64,000 bases of DNA, from assembly GCA_024516155.1 (NCBI GenBank), contig JAJJXM010000086.1, forward strand, positions 141,993-205,992, given 5' to 3'. Below, piece after piece: positions 1 through 12,100 of the stretch. This stretch comes from Pyronema omphalodes (taxonomy: Eukaryota > Ascomycota > Pezizomycetes > Pezizales > Pyronemataceae). Made by a program: the position numbers and the translations under genes. How positions within the stretch are numbered: the first letter of the stretch is position 1; each line of letters starts with the position of its first letter. The notes beneath the pieces are model-generated. The model saw nothing but the letters and a program-made list of their open reading frames with translations. It had not been told where the DNA came from and searched no databases.

Positions 1-429
1 TAGGTCTGACTTTTACTAGTCACTTACAGCATCACCGCCTGCCTCACAGAGTGCAATGACGTACATAGAATCGCCTAGTTTTCAGCTAGGAAGTGATCTG
101 TGGTGATATTGCTGCGGTCTGGATTCAGGAACTAGGGAATTCCTTGCTTTACGCAGCCCTATGAGCCATTGTATTGGAGTCTTCTGGTTACTAGGGCCTA
201 CTCTACAGGACCCACACAAACAGAAGAGGGGTTCCGAGAAGATATAAAACTGATGCTTCCTCCCGCTGGAGAAATGGACCATCAGAACCATCATCGGCAC
301 CGGCAGGAAAGAAATCAATAGTCAACAGAATACCACCCTACACGACATAAGAAACATCATCCAAGAAACAATCCCTCCCAATCTATCTCCAACCTCGCAT
401 TAGCATCAAAACTCCAACCCACAATCAAA
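1..429. other. No gene seen; 5' flank of the small secreted protein gene
   Basis: I see no convincing coding sequence here. The last 100 bases are C/A- and CT-rich and run into the ATG at 430, as is usual for a fungal 5' leader. Confidence 0.4.
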
Positions 430-792
430 ATGCAACTCAGCACCCTCCTCGTAGCCGCCTTTGCCGCCAGCGTTGTAGCCATCGTACGTTTCCTCTCTAT
501 ATCCCACCCCCCACGCTAATATTTCATATCATATTTCTTATGAAAGCTAACAACCCAACCTTCCTTTGAGTAGCCTTCCACCCTAGAAAAGCGGACCTGC
601 CCCCGCACTAGAAATATCCCAGCCTCCGCCAAATTATGTGAATTCTTCGGGCTAGGAACTGGAAATAATGAATCCAGGCTGTGTGAAAGATTGATTGAAG
701 AGCTGGCTGCACAGAGTTGTGATCTTTGTCCCATTGATAAGATTAACTTCAGTGCGAGCTTGAAGACGGTTGTTTGTGGAGAGAAGTGTTAG
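430..792 (+). CDS. Small secreted cysteine-rich protein (effector-like)
   Basis: Two exons, 430-483 and 574-792. The intron starts GTACGT at 484, has a CTAAC branch site near 547-551 and ends TAG at 573. The product is 90 residues. Residues 1-18 form a typical signal peptide (MQLSTLLVAAFAASVVAI). A Leu-Glu-Lys-Arg motif at 22-25 looks like a Kex2 processing site. The mature part is about 65 residues with seven cysteines, including one Cys-x-x-Cys pair and a terminal Cys. Splicing is needed because exon 1 alone reads into a stop. Size, signal, Kex2 site and cysteine content are those of secreted fungal effector-like proteins. I do not recognise a named family. Seven cysteines leave one unpaired unless the protein dimerises. 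Function is unknown. Confidence 0.72.
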
Positions 793-1975
793 AAACAATC
801 GGGATGGGGATTAATGGATCCACGGGTTGATGTATTAACGGGTTGATGGGTTAATGTCAGCATAGGAGGATTGGATGGTATTGGGGAGTGCGGCGGTCGT
901 GGGAAATGTGTTTCATGGCTTGTTTAGATAACTTAGGTATGGAATTTTTGGTGGGGAATGAATTTGAATCTTGAAGATATTTCCGTTGAGTCTATGGATT
1001 TTTTATCTGTTCCCCTCACGTGTAACTTGTTTTTTTCTTCTTTTCGCATTCCTTCCTTCCTTCCTTTCTTCAAACTTCGCGTATCGCCTCTTTTTCTTGA
1101 TTCCAACCACTCACAATCCCTATCTCCAATAAGTATCTTACGATTTCACTAAGCGAGAGAGTATAGCATACAAAAAACAGTCCGATACCCTAATAAGTTA
1201 ATACTGAGGTTAAGATAAAGTGCGCGTGGGGGTGTCAGGGAGGGTTATCCATGCGTCCTCACAACTCCCAATCATCAATCCACCAAAAGAACGTACCTGT
1301 CGATCCAGGGATCCAATTCCGGACAAGAAGTGAGGAACTTAAGCACGTTAGGGCTGTGTAACATCGCTTATCATAGCCTATAAAAGTTCAATTTATCATG
1401 ACGATTGACACCGAGTTCTCTGGTTGGTCTGATGATATTGTGGCGGAATACGTACATATGGTGTACACATTTATGACGACGTGGTTCGGAATTGAGCGAG
1501 TGGGTTATATGTAGACGAACCATCCGGACATCCCGGAGAGGAAATTAGAAAGCGGGAATGCCGATTCGTCTCAGCTCGGTGTCTTGGATTCTGACCTGGA
1601 ATTCCATGGATTGTCAGGACGCTACCGACGGGATCTACGCGTCGTCCCGCGGTCCTGGAACCGACCGAATGATCGTCTCACGTGCCTACGCTATTGATAG
1701 ATTTGTACCGTCCCCTGCGTGTGAGAACTTGAGGTTTCAGCGTGACGAACTGTACACGTTTATTCCTGCTCGAGGAGATATTCGATTGATGCATGATCAT
1801 TGCACCAATGACGTTAGAGCATGGCAACGACATATCACCCCTAGCAAGACTGTATCCTCTGCGTGTGTTACCCATCAAAATTCATGTTTTCCAGTCACTA
1901 AGTTTGAAATCCCACTGATATATTCTTTGTTCTACATTACATAATCATCATCATAAATTCATTATGTATCCATCT
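793..1975. other. Intergenic, no supported gene
   Basis: This holds pyrimidine-rich patches (about 1030-1100) and an open frame at 1558-1944 (+) with no recognisable domain, signal peptide or splice context. I see nothing I can support as a gene. Confidence 0.35.
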
Positions 1976-4659
1976 TCAAAAGTTCGCCTGTCCAAGCACC
2001 GCAATAGTCCTTCCCGTCTCCGCACCATAATGTCTGATCACCACTCCCTTTGCGTTACCCTTGACTCCAATTTCCACAACCTCTCCCGGAACCAAATCCA
2101 CCGCATTATCCTCAACCTCAAGTCCATCCGCCTCAACAACAACACCCTTTACCGGCTTATCACTCACCAACTTCAACTTCCCCTGCCAAAGCAACGCACT
2201 GATCTTCGGAGTCGGCGAGACCTTGACATACTTCATCGGGTCCGGCCATGACACAGAGCGGGCTACATGTTGACCGTTTTTATCGAGAATATACAACGCG
2301 GTAACTACCTCAGTATTTTGCTTCCCCTTGTCATCTAACCCAGGGATAGTGGCATTCGCAAGTTCAATAGCTCGGTTGGCGGGCATAGGGAATCCTGGGT
2401 TTAGGGTAGCACTTTCCAACATCTCGCCGGTGCTGACGTCAAAGCTTTTGGCAACTAGTTTGAAAGGACCTTCATCCTCCTGTAAGTTGAAAGAGGAAAC
2501 CCAGACTTCAATCTTGTTGTTCGTCTTCATATGCGCGTTGGTATATTTATTCTCAGGAGTCTTGATAACAATCCTCTTACTGCCTATGGTGATTGGTGCC
2601 AACTCGCGCTTGATGGAGTAATAAGCAGCTTTAGGACGGAAGTAGTAGTCAACGATAGACCAAGAGGTGACAGGCCAGCAATCATTGATCTGCCAAACCA
2701 TTGCGCCGGAAGTATACTCTTTTCCGGGGCCCTGCCAATTTCTCCTCCAAGCCCGGTAAGCTCCAGACAAGGCATCGCTCTGCATAAGCTGGGTGGAATA
2801 AATATACGCCTCCAACGGTCTATGATCGAAAACAAAGTTCTCGGCCATATAAAGCGCGATACGTCGATCTGCTCCGGTAGCTTTGTTGTGGAATTCGATA
2901 GTTTCATCAAATGCGGTCATGCTAGGGGGATGGTAGGAAGCGATGGTTTTGATATGCGGGAAAGCTTCCATTCCGAATTCACTGACAAAGCGTCCTGCTA
3001 GCTTATCCCAATTTTGGTAAGGTTCTTGAGTACCGTGCCAGACGTTCCACTGGTGTGTATCTCCAAGGGTCATGATACCTCCATCTGGCCTATCCGGGTT
3101 ACCCCAAGGGCAACCTGGGTGGTAGACCGAAGCTGGGGCGTAAGCAGCCACAGCTTCGGGGAGAATTTTCTCGTAGATGTAACGAGCTGAGAAATCGGTC
3201 TTGAGCCAGTTATCGGGGTTGGTATCGTTTGCATTGTAACCCAGCCGGTTAGGTGATCCCCACATTAGCGTGTAATCTTCGTTGTTACCGGCGAACAAAA
3301 CGATTGACGGGTGGTGACGGAGTCGCTTTACGTTGGCGATTGCTTCGGCTTTGACGGAATCCCGGAACTCTTGGATACTTGCGGGATAGTTACCGCAGCC
3401 GAACATGAAGTCTTGCCAAATCATTAATCCGAGCTCGTCTGCGATGTCGTAGAATACATCTTGCTCATAAACTCCGCCTCCCCAGACACTGTGCATTTTT
3501 AGCGGGGTATGAAGGAAATCATGGAATTGCACTCAGTACATACCGAACCATGTTCTGTCTTCCATCTCTAACCATCGTTAACCACTTTCGGTATTTATCC
3601 TCTGTAACTCTGGTCAAAAAAGAATCTGCAGGGATCCAGTTGCTTCCTGCAGACCAAATAGGAACATTGTTGACCTCGAAAAAGAAACTAAGACCGTCTT
3701 GGTTCTCTAGTGGCTTTTGCTGAACCACAACATGGCGGAGTCCAATTCTCTTGGTGGCCTTATCATTGTTTCCGAGTGCAGCAGTAAGGATGTACAAGGG
3801 TTGTTTTCCGTATCCGTGGGGATACCAAAGCTGCGGGTTATCCAGAGGGAAAGTAGCGGTGGCTTTACCGTCCTTGACAACAGCCTTGGCAGTTCCCGCA
3901 GTCTTACCGTCGGGAGTAGTCAAGGTAAATTCTAGGTCGGTGTTTGAGCCAATAACCACTGCATTGGCGGTAACAGTCGCCTTTGACAAGTCTGTGGAAA
4001 TATCGGCGGTGTAAAAAAGTTCATCGATACGGGAGGTGTAGGTTTCGAGATAAATTGGTTTCCAGGGTCCGGAAGTCATGAGCATTGGACCCCAATCCCA
4101 TCCCTTGTATTTTAATTAGCCCGGATTTTCAAATTGTTTTGGTGGGGGAACTCACGTAGTGATACTGTGCCTTCCTTACCACCAACCTACTCGCATCTCC
4201 ATTCCATAGCAACCATTGATGCTCCGGGTGTTGTTCCTGAATCTTACGTCCTCTAATGAATGCACTCTCGAAAAGAATACTCAACTGATTCTTTCCGCCA
4301 TCTTTTTTGAGGAATTTAGATATATCCACTCTATGCGGAATGAACATATTATCGCTCTTCAACAATTCTTGACCATTTATCGTGACAGTAGCAAACGTAT
4401 CAAGACCCTCGAATACAATATCTGTTGTCTCGTTTCCACTAGTCTGCGGTGAATCAAACTCCGTCTTGTAAACCCAATTCTCCTCTCCAACCCATTGCAC
4501 GTCTAGTTCATTTTTCTTATCGAAAGGATCGGGGATCAATTTGTGGTCCAAGAGATCGATGAAGATTTCCGAAGGGACTTTAGCGACGGAACGAAAGTCG
4601 GTGGAATTGGCGTTTGAGAAGGACCAGTTTTTGTCTAGAGGCGTGATAGTTTTTGCCAT
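1976..4659 (-). CDS. Beta-mannosidase, GH2 (clade B type)
   Basis: Three exons on the minus strand: 4659-4156, 4103-3544 and 3488-1976. The introns (4155-4104, GTGAGT...AG; 3543-3489, GTATGT...CAG) restore Y-G-WDWGP and QNMVR-VWGGG exactly. The product is about 858 residues, the usual size for fungal beta-mannosidase B, an exo-enzyme that removes terminal beta-1,4-mannose from manno-oligosaccharides. The GH2 layout is an N-terminal sugar-binding sandwich, an immunoglobulin-like domain, then the barrel. The acid/base is Glu ~425 in AGNNEDY and the nucleophile is Glu ~525 in VSEFGMEAF. I chose the Met at 4659 because MAKTITPLDKNWSF matches the usual intracellular start. An in-frame Met at 4716 would add a hydrophobic leader that could be a signal peptide, so location is uncertain. 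A GH1 gene lies next upstream on the same strand. Confidence 0.93.
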
Positions 4660-4716
4660 TGTCAACGAAGATACCAAAGCGACGGCAAAACCGAAACGGT
4701 TGAAAAGTCGAACCAT

Positions 4717-5589
4717 TTCAGCGGTATGGAGAGGGGATTCGTCGCTTGGAGTGAAGACTGAGGAGTTCTTGATGGGTGGGTATGACATGTGTGACGTTTA
4801 ATATACAGACTCGGGTGTTACGATTTGGTAATGACCGGAGAATCGCAAATACTGAGATGGAAGATCGACGTCGTGAGCGGAGAATCTCGCTTAACTTCGG
4901 AGGGCTAATAAAGAGCTTATAATTATCCGATGCAGGCAGAAAGCCTAAACTCCACATCGGTATAATTTTGCCTAACCATTTATAGTAATATTATTAATAT
5001 AAATCGCCGTGCTGTAGTGGAATAGCGATGGAATAGCGGCCCGATACCCCGCAATTTCCAAGGACAGGGGTTGGCAATGTTTATTCTGATGACATAATGT
5101 TACCAAACTCCTTGACCAGGTTGATGATTTTCAACCCCGGTGAATAGAGATTTTTGGTTTGAAATCATTCGGGTGAGTTGGCCTCCGAAATGGAGAAATA
5201 ACGTGGTGCGTTGAAGAAGAGCGTTAATTAGCCGCCGGGTTAATCGGAATCCCCGGAGGAGCTTCGGTATAAAAAGCAGCGGGGACGAATGTAGAATTGA
5301 ACGGGGTAAGTTTCCCCTCGATTTTATGCCCTCATAATTTTCTCCGTGATACATGATGTGATTAATTCGCATGGAAAACTCAATCCAAATATTTAGTCGA
5401 TCATGCGAGCTATTGACCCATAAGTCGGGGAAGTCTTCCCCGTTAGTTTCAACCCTTTTATGGAGTTTATAAGTTCCAGAAAAAAGTAAAAGCAATAAAC
5501 TGGCGCATTTTGAAATCATAAATTTTAGATAACTACCTAGCAAACTACCGAACTGAAATTAGAGGCGTTCTCTCACGCAGTCCGCCTCG
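4717..5589. other. Intergenic between the two glycosidase genes
   Basis: This covers the beta-mannosidase promoter side and the 3' flank of the GH1 gene. A short AT-only patch lies near 4985-5005. An open frame at 5100-5543 (minus) has no recognisable feature. No gene is supported. Confidence 0.35.
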
Positions 5590-7105
5590 TCACGCCGACT
5601 CCTTGGAATTCCCCATCAATGCCCTGATAGTCTCTCCCACGACCTTCGAACTCTTTTTCGGATACCTCTTCTGTCCATCCTCATAATCGACCCACGTCAC
5701 TCCAAACCTTGTCGTATATCCCTCCGCCCACTCAAAGTTATCCATCAAACTCCATGCCAGATATCCCCTTACATCAACGTTGTCCTCCTTCATCGCCCTC
5801 GCCATGGCGGTGATGTACGTCTTAAAGTACTCGCACCTCAACCCATCATCTGTCTTATCTTCCATCGTCTTCTTCTTACTCTCATCCTTCAAACTCGTTC
5901 CATTCTCCGTGACAAAAATAATCGGATGACCATATCTCTTATCTAACCAAACCAGCAACTTCCGAAACCCTTCTGGGTGGGGTCTGAGCCATACACTTTC
6001 CGTCTCGGGCCCAATACAATCGCCATTTTTATTCTCAAACAGCGTCTCTAAATTCCCCAAGAAATCGTCCTCCTCCGGCTCCGTGGTTTTATGACGTATA
6101 TAATTGCAAGTATAATGATTCATGCCATAGAAATCATTCGTTCCCTTGACCTCCTCCAGCTCATGATCCGGTGGTAACCTATCCCCGAGCTGCTTCCTCA
6201 TACTCTCCGGATACCTCCCAAAATAAATCGGATCCGCAAACCAAGAAATCGCAAACTCCAACTTCCTCTGTGCCGCCTCCACATCTTCGGGATTAGCCGG
6301 ATCCCAAGGCTCAGTCCAATCCCCATTCAAAGTAATCCCAATCATTCCAACTTCCCCGGCAAATTCTCTTCTGTACAACTTAACCACTCTCGCATGCGCA
6401 ATAAGCAAACTATGTCCGGCCACCAAATGCTCTCTCGTCGAATCCCCCTCGGCGCTCTTACTTCTATCCGAGCATCTACCAGGTGCAAATAACCCCGTGT
6501 TGTAACCCAGCACTGCCGAGCACCACGGCTCATTAAACGTAATCCAATGTTTAACCTCCGGAAAGCTCTCAAAGCATACCCTAGCATATCTTTCAAAATC
6601 CTTTGAAAATTCTTCCTTATCCAAAAGTCCTAGATATCTATCATGCAGCTCCTGAGGTAGGTCCCAATGGAACAACGTAACGAACGGTGTAATCCCCTCT
6701 TTGAGTAAAGCAGTGATTAAACCCCGGTAATAAGTAATTCCCTCGGGATTGATAGGATCATTACGACCTCCAAGCGGAATTATACGGGACCAGGAAATGG
6801 AAAAGCGGTAAGCAGTCGCGTTGTAGGATTTTAATAAAGCAACGTCGCTGGCGGTTCGGTGATAGGAATCGCAGGCGATTGCTCCGGTTGCGCCGTTGGC
6901 CGTTTTGCCGGGAATAGAAGAGAAGGTATCCCAGATGCTAGGACCTCGTCCGCCTTCGGTTGTGGCACCTTCGATTTGGTAACTGTTTGACCCGGTTTTT
7001 TAGAGGAACAATGGCTCAAGGAGGTAAAAGTGAAGAAGGCAAAGTAATATACCTCGCGGTTGCAAATCCCCAAAGGAAGTTCTTGGGAAGGGAACGTTTA
7101 GTCAT
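5590..7105 (-). CDS. Beta-glucosidase, GH1, intracellular type
   Basis: Two exons on the minus strand: 7105-7053 and 6982-5590. The 70-nt intron is GTATAT...CAG. Joining them gives FLWGFATAS-YQIEGA, the standard N-terminal GH1 motif, and 481 residues, the normal family length. GH1 enzymes hydrolyse terminal beta-D-glucosyl (or galactosyl) residues by a retaining mechanism. The acid/base is Glu ~169 in TFNEPW and the nucleophile Glu ~377 in FVTENG. The RFSISWSRI strand and the C-terminal WSLMDNFEWAEGY sugar-binding motif are both intact. There is no signal peptide, so it probably acts on imported cellobiose or other oligosaccharides in the cytosol. The downstream neighbour on the same strand is a beta-mannosidase. 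The first exon is only 53 nt and is easily missed by gene finders. Confidence 0.95.
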
Positions 7106-8034
7106 GTTTAAAGTACAGATGTATGATTTGGAATTTTGAGTTGGATGTTGGGTGTTGGGTGTCGGTAAGTGATAGGACACCGTGAAGCTTCAAAGTTCAG
7201 GAGAATGGGCTTTTGTAGCCTAAAGTCTGAAGCATATCGTGGCATGGCGAAGAATCAAAATAACGTCTGGTTGATGGTTAAGGTGGGGTGCATTTTCTAG
7301 CGGTCCGGATAATTTATTAGCATAAAGGAAGATCGTTGCGGGGCCCCGGACGGAGCGGAGCCTAAGCGAGAAATAGGGTATTCGGGCCTGGGAACCGATA
7401 CAGGATACGAAGATGTACAGGGCTGCACTTGCCAGTGCGAGAAATCACCAAAATAAAGCTGTGATTAATCTGATTTATTATTCAAGCAAGAATCCTGGAG
7501 TGTTCTTTACCGTTATTTTGAGATGCACACGTTGCGTTTTCACCCTGGTGAGTTGATCATGGAATATCACTCATACATGAGCGAGCACAGTTATGAAAAA
7601 TCAACCAGTCAAAAGCTAGTAAATGCTTCTTGCACAATTTATAAATATTTATTATAGGCTTCAAGTAGTTAAGATGTCTGGTTCCAGATTTCCGAGTGAC
7701 ATGATGCGCTCCCACTGGTATTTGGGCTAGCTACTCTACGTCACAGTGCGTGATGAACTTGTCCCAGCGCACTCCTCATCCTTTGAAGCTCAATAGATAG
7801 TCAGCCTCGCTTACAACTATTATAAAGTTAAGTAATTCCCCTAGTACGTGTACCATCACTAACTGACCCAAGATTCTTCAACGTTGCCATACACATCGTA
7901 CCGACCGAGGGAGCGCCTATTTCACCACGTTATTCGCCGCATGAAGTTGCACCACAAGTACAAAATTTTGATTATTGAAGCGGCGGAATGCAGCATCGCC
8001 TATGTACATCAATTATTCATATTCATTACAATCA
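7106..8034. other. Intergenic, GH1 promoter side and 3' flank of the rhodopsin-like gene
   Basis: Only short open frames without recognisable features are present. This is the upstream region of the GH1 gene. Confidence 0.35.
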
Positions 8035-9067
8035 TCAAAACCTGGAAGCGGATTGAATCCTCGCCAAGTTCGCCGCCTTCCAACCCTCCGCTCTCGCCAA
8101 GCCTATGCCCAAGTGCTGTTTATCCTCCGAACTAGCCGTCCCCATAAACCTCGACCTATTGTTTTTCAACCTCTTCCTGCACAACGCTCTTAGACTCGGT
8201 AAAGAGAACGCAATCAGACTTGACACAACCATAATTAGGTTTCCAATAATATGCCAATTCCTTTCTCCTATCGGTAATAGTTTTCCATTTGTGTAGCCGT
8301 CTATCTTCGCCCCTAACATCCGGTAGAAGGACATGCCTATAGAGAGAACTCCGAGACCAATAATGGCTCCGACTCCGAACCGTTGAGTTCGGGATTTTGG
8401 ACCGGGGATTTGAAGAAGTGCGATGACGGGGACGGCGAGGACGAAAATGTCAGAGATAATGTTGAGTAGACATGCGATGAAGATTGGATTCCATATGACT
8501 ACTATTATGCACATTTCGGTCCCTTCTGGGGGTGTGAGGTCCCTAGAAGTTCAGTTAAACAAAACCAGGGCGATTATTTTGTAGGAAGATATACCAATTA
8601 CGTGAAACCGGATAACAGTAAAATATGAACGTCGCCATTGACCCGAGGAACGTAAGAATCGTGACCGCAATGGTGATGTGAAATAGTAGCCTAAGTTTCA
8701 TCTCAAAAGCTCTGTATGCTGGAGAATATGCGGCAAGAAAGGCGACTTTTGGAAACCACAGAGCACCGAGAGTCGCAAAATCCCCGGCAAATATATTTTT
8801 GAAGGTTGTGGGATTTGATAACCCTTGTCGAATTTGGTGTTCGTCATAACCTTTAGCTGTCCATTGTAGGATTTGTACCGCCTGATCACACCAAATAGCA
8901 AAGGAAAACACCGCGAACGTCGCAGCAATTCCCATGGATATTGTTCCGAGAAAGTCGAGCTTTGATCGGAAATCTTGTCGTATTAAAAGTAGTATTCGAA
9001 GGCCTGCGAGAACAACCGAGATGATTATGCCCAAAATCATGAGCCCGAGCATAGTCTCGGTCTTCAT
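8035..9067 (-). CDS. Rhodopsin-like seven-helix membrane protein (PTH11/SAT4 type)
   Basis: Minimal model: exons 9067-8595 and 8542-8035, with a 52-nt intron (GTATAT...TAG) that creates SRNW-DLTPPEGTEMC, the usual 'W...G..C' junction before the fifth helix. This gives 326 residues with about seven hydrophobic segments. SDIFVLAVPVIALLQI, followed by LPSLRALCRKR near the C-terminus, is typical of the fungal rhodopsin-domain (SAT4/PTH11-like) family. These are plasma-membrane proteins, some of which sense surfaces or nutrients in plant-associated fungi. The N-terminus is uncertain. An upstream exon at 9191-9129, joined through a 46-nt intron to 9082, would stay in frame and add 26 residues. No CFEM domain is visible. 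The ligand is unknown. Confidence 0.78.
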
Positions 9068-9191
9068 GGTGATGGGTGTTTTCTGAACTCCGGAGCTGGT
9101 GGGGTTGCAGTGTGTAGGGAAACGTTACCTGCTGTGCAATATATTTGATTCGACAACCCCAAGGTGTAGAGTAGCGCGGTACTCCGCCCAT

Positions 9192-12100
9192 GGATGTGTT
9201 GATTCCAGAAACTTGGTATTCATGCTCGGCTGTGCGTAAAGTTCGGGCTGTTTATAACGGCTGCAAGCCCGATTGGTCATCTTGCATTGAACTAGAGAAT
9301 AACGGTGATAGTTAATAAAGCTGCAGGATGGAAATCATTTTCTTTGCCTCCTTGTTCTCATCAGGGGCAGGAGTTTTGTTACAGGAATGCTGGATGTGTA
9401 CACCACCCGGCGTGGACATCCCTTGTTCAATTTTCGCTTGTCGTAAAGTTTTTCAAGGTATATCGCTAGATCTGCACCATGCAGGTTCACCTCCTCGGTT
9501 CATCCCTTCAGGAACGTGGCCATGTGTGATCGCCAGAAATAACGAGATGAAGGTTCAAGAGAAATATCAACGGTACCCAGAGTGAATTAGGACTCCCGCC
9601 CCGCAATTCCATGCAAACTGCGACAAGTTTTACGGTTGTTTTTATTATTTTGTGGACTTACTCCACTCATGGTGTGGGCGGCGCATGGCCGCGGGAGCTA
9701 TTCACAGCGGCTAGAAATGTGGGGAAAATCAGCTAAAGCATGTTGCTAATGCCATCACACTGCGGGGATTTTCAATGTAAACAATTATGCTTAGCTTCAA
9801 TAGTGCTTTGATCATACTCTACATTCCGTTCATTGGCTAAGCATTGATGAAGCGTAGCAAACCATATGAACAAAAAGCCTGGATGTTCCTAAGTTTTCAA
9901 ACGATCACTCTGACAATGACTGAAGGCCTTCAGCACCTACCAAAGCCATCATTGACCGGTATGTCCGTACTGATTTCACGTATAAAGCTAGTCTGTAGAT
10001 AGTTGTTAGATATGGCCTGCCATTTCAGGCTAGCAAAAATTAAATTAGGCAACTAACTTAACGCTCCAAAAAAATGAATTTTATCTTGAGATTTGAAAAA
10101 GAAAATGAAAGCCGATTTCATAAACAATACTCGGTGCATCGCCATCGATCTACAGTGGGATCGTCTACTGTTGGCACCTCATCGAGCCTGAATCCAACCC
10201 ATATCCTTGACTTTCCCTTTCGGAAGAGGGTTAGGGGCCTAGGGCTATTTTAGCATGTATTGTTTGCCTCTATTCGGCCCGTTAGTGGGATCCACCAGTT
10301 GTTTCAGACGCGTGACAAGAAAACAATTGCTCGCCGATATCTCAATAAAAGATGGGGATCTTTTGTCATATTGTTACGAAAGCCACTTTTGAAGGGGTTT
10401 GGTTCGCAAGCTTATGCGGGATCTTCTTCAAACAGGAGTTCGTCAACCGGCCCCGAGACTCCGTGCATGGCCGGCCCCACGTGAAACTGAAACATACTAG
10501 AGTAGCCCCCGCAACCTATATAGTTCTAAATGTTAGCGATAAATTGATAAGGCTATCGAGCTAAGTATATAGATAGATATTTTGAAAAAGAAACATTTCT
10601 ACGCGGTAGACAAGAATTGGGGAATTCTAAACTTTGAGAAGTCATTTGTTTTGTTTGCCCGTTGTTGATCCGTCACTTTCACCACAAGATTGAGCACTCG
10701 AGAGCTTCAGGGAGCTGATCCGTCTTATCTCCGATTACCGGTGTATTTAGTTCCTTTCCGTTTGAGATTCGTAGGGTTCCAACATGTAGCCAAGCTCAAA
10801 CCCATGATCTCTATGGATTAACGTTGCAATTAAACATTTTTAGCGCCGTAAATCAAATCACATGGTCGCTTCATAAACCCTTGGCCCACGTTGTTCCTCA
10901 AGCAAAAAAAGCACATTTAGTATTTAGTTTTGATAACACGCCTGAGTTTAGAAGCCGACATCATCTATGTGATGGCTAGAATTTTCAGGGTCAAAATTGG
11001 AGCGTCAAAACCAACTGCAACTAAAACCCTATGTACGTCAACATGTAAAGTTGCTCCACAATCACATGATTGCATAAATAGCTTCGCTTGTAGACCCAGT
11101 CAGAAATGAATATTCAGTTGATCATCTCACTTAGGCTTCGATTTTCCAGATATGCACATACAAGGTGGTCTGGAAGCGTGTCGATTGATGTCTTACTCAC
11201 TTTTTTTCAGACAAAATATGCATCAAACACAAACCAGGGTGCATGATGCATCACTCTTCCTTCCATCAGGGATCCAGGACCGAAAACGAATCTCCTACAA
11301 TTTGTCACACAGGCAGCAGTATGCATCGTATTTCCATAGTAAACGTAACCATATACCCTTCTCACTTCTCCACATTTACCCGCGGGACTACATCCCGGAG
11401 TACCTGCGTACTCACCTTGACGACCCATATTTAAATCGGGAGTGTTTCTGGTTAAGTATATACTCGAAGAATTCGACCCCTGGTCTGGTCAACGTTACCC
11501 ACTTCCATCGGGCTTCTGGAATATTGATGGTATTATGTCGATCAAACTGGGTATGTCGGATGAAGTGATGATAAATATGCCCACGCAAATTGGTATGTTG
11601 ATCTTCGACACGCTTCAACGGGGTTTCAGTTCCTTATATGGAAATTTGGTAATAGAGCAAAGAAAAAAGGAACTTTTGTCTTGCTTCTTAACTGTGAGAC
11701 TTGTCGAGGCAATTGCATCATAAACCCCATTGTTATGCTATTGCTGAAATTTACCGCAGCGTAATTCCAAAGTCTGCACGACCGCCTTGTGGTATGTGAG
11801 TAGGCTCATATTGGCCCCCATCCACTCTGGTGGCAATTGTCACGTTACCTATCCAATTCAAGAGAGCCCCTGCATCCATCGTTCTATCCATCTATCAGCA
11901 CAGAACTCCCAAGTCTCCCCAGGGTCTAATCTCATACGCTACTCAAGGAAAAACTTTAGCTTAAGCATAATAACAGGTCTTGGCATTTCCACTGACCTAA
12001 CTCCGGACAATAGATCCATACTGCGGGTCACGCTAAATGATGGACCAAATGAGTTGTTGATCCTGGTTAAAAGAAGCGTAAACGTCGTTTAATTTCCACG

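Noticed and set aside
1558..1944. Plus-strand frame of 128 codons
   Set aside because: No recognisable features; partly mirrored by a minus-strand frame.
6342..6596. Minus-strand frame inside the GH1 gene
   Set aside because: An alternative frame of the beta-glucosidase coding sequence.
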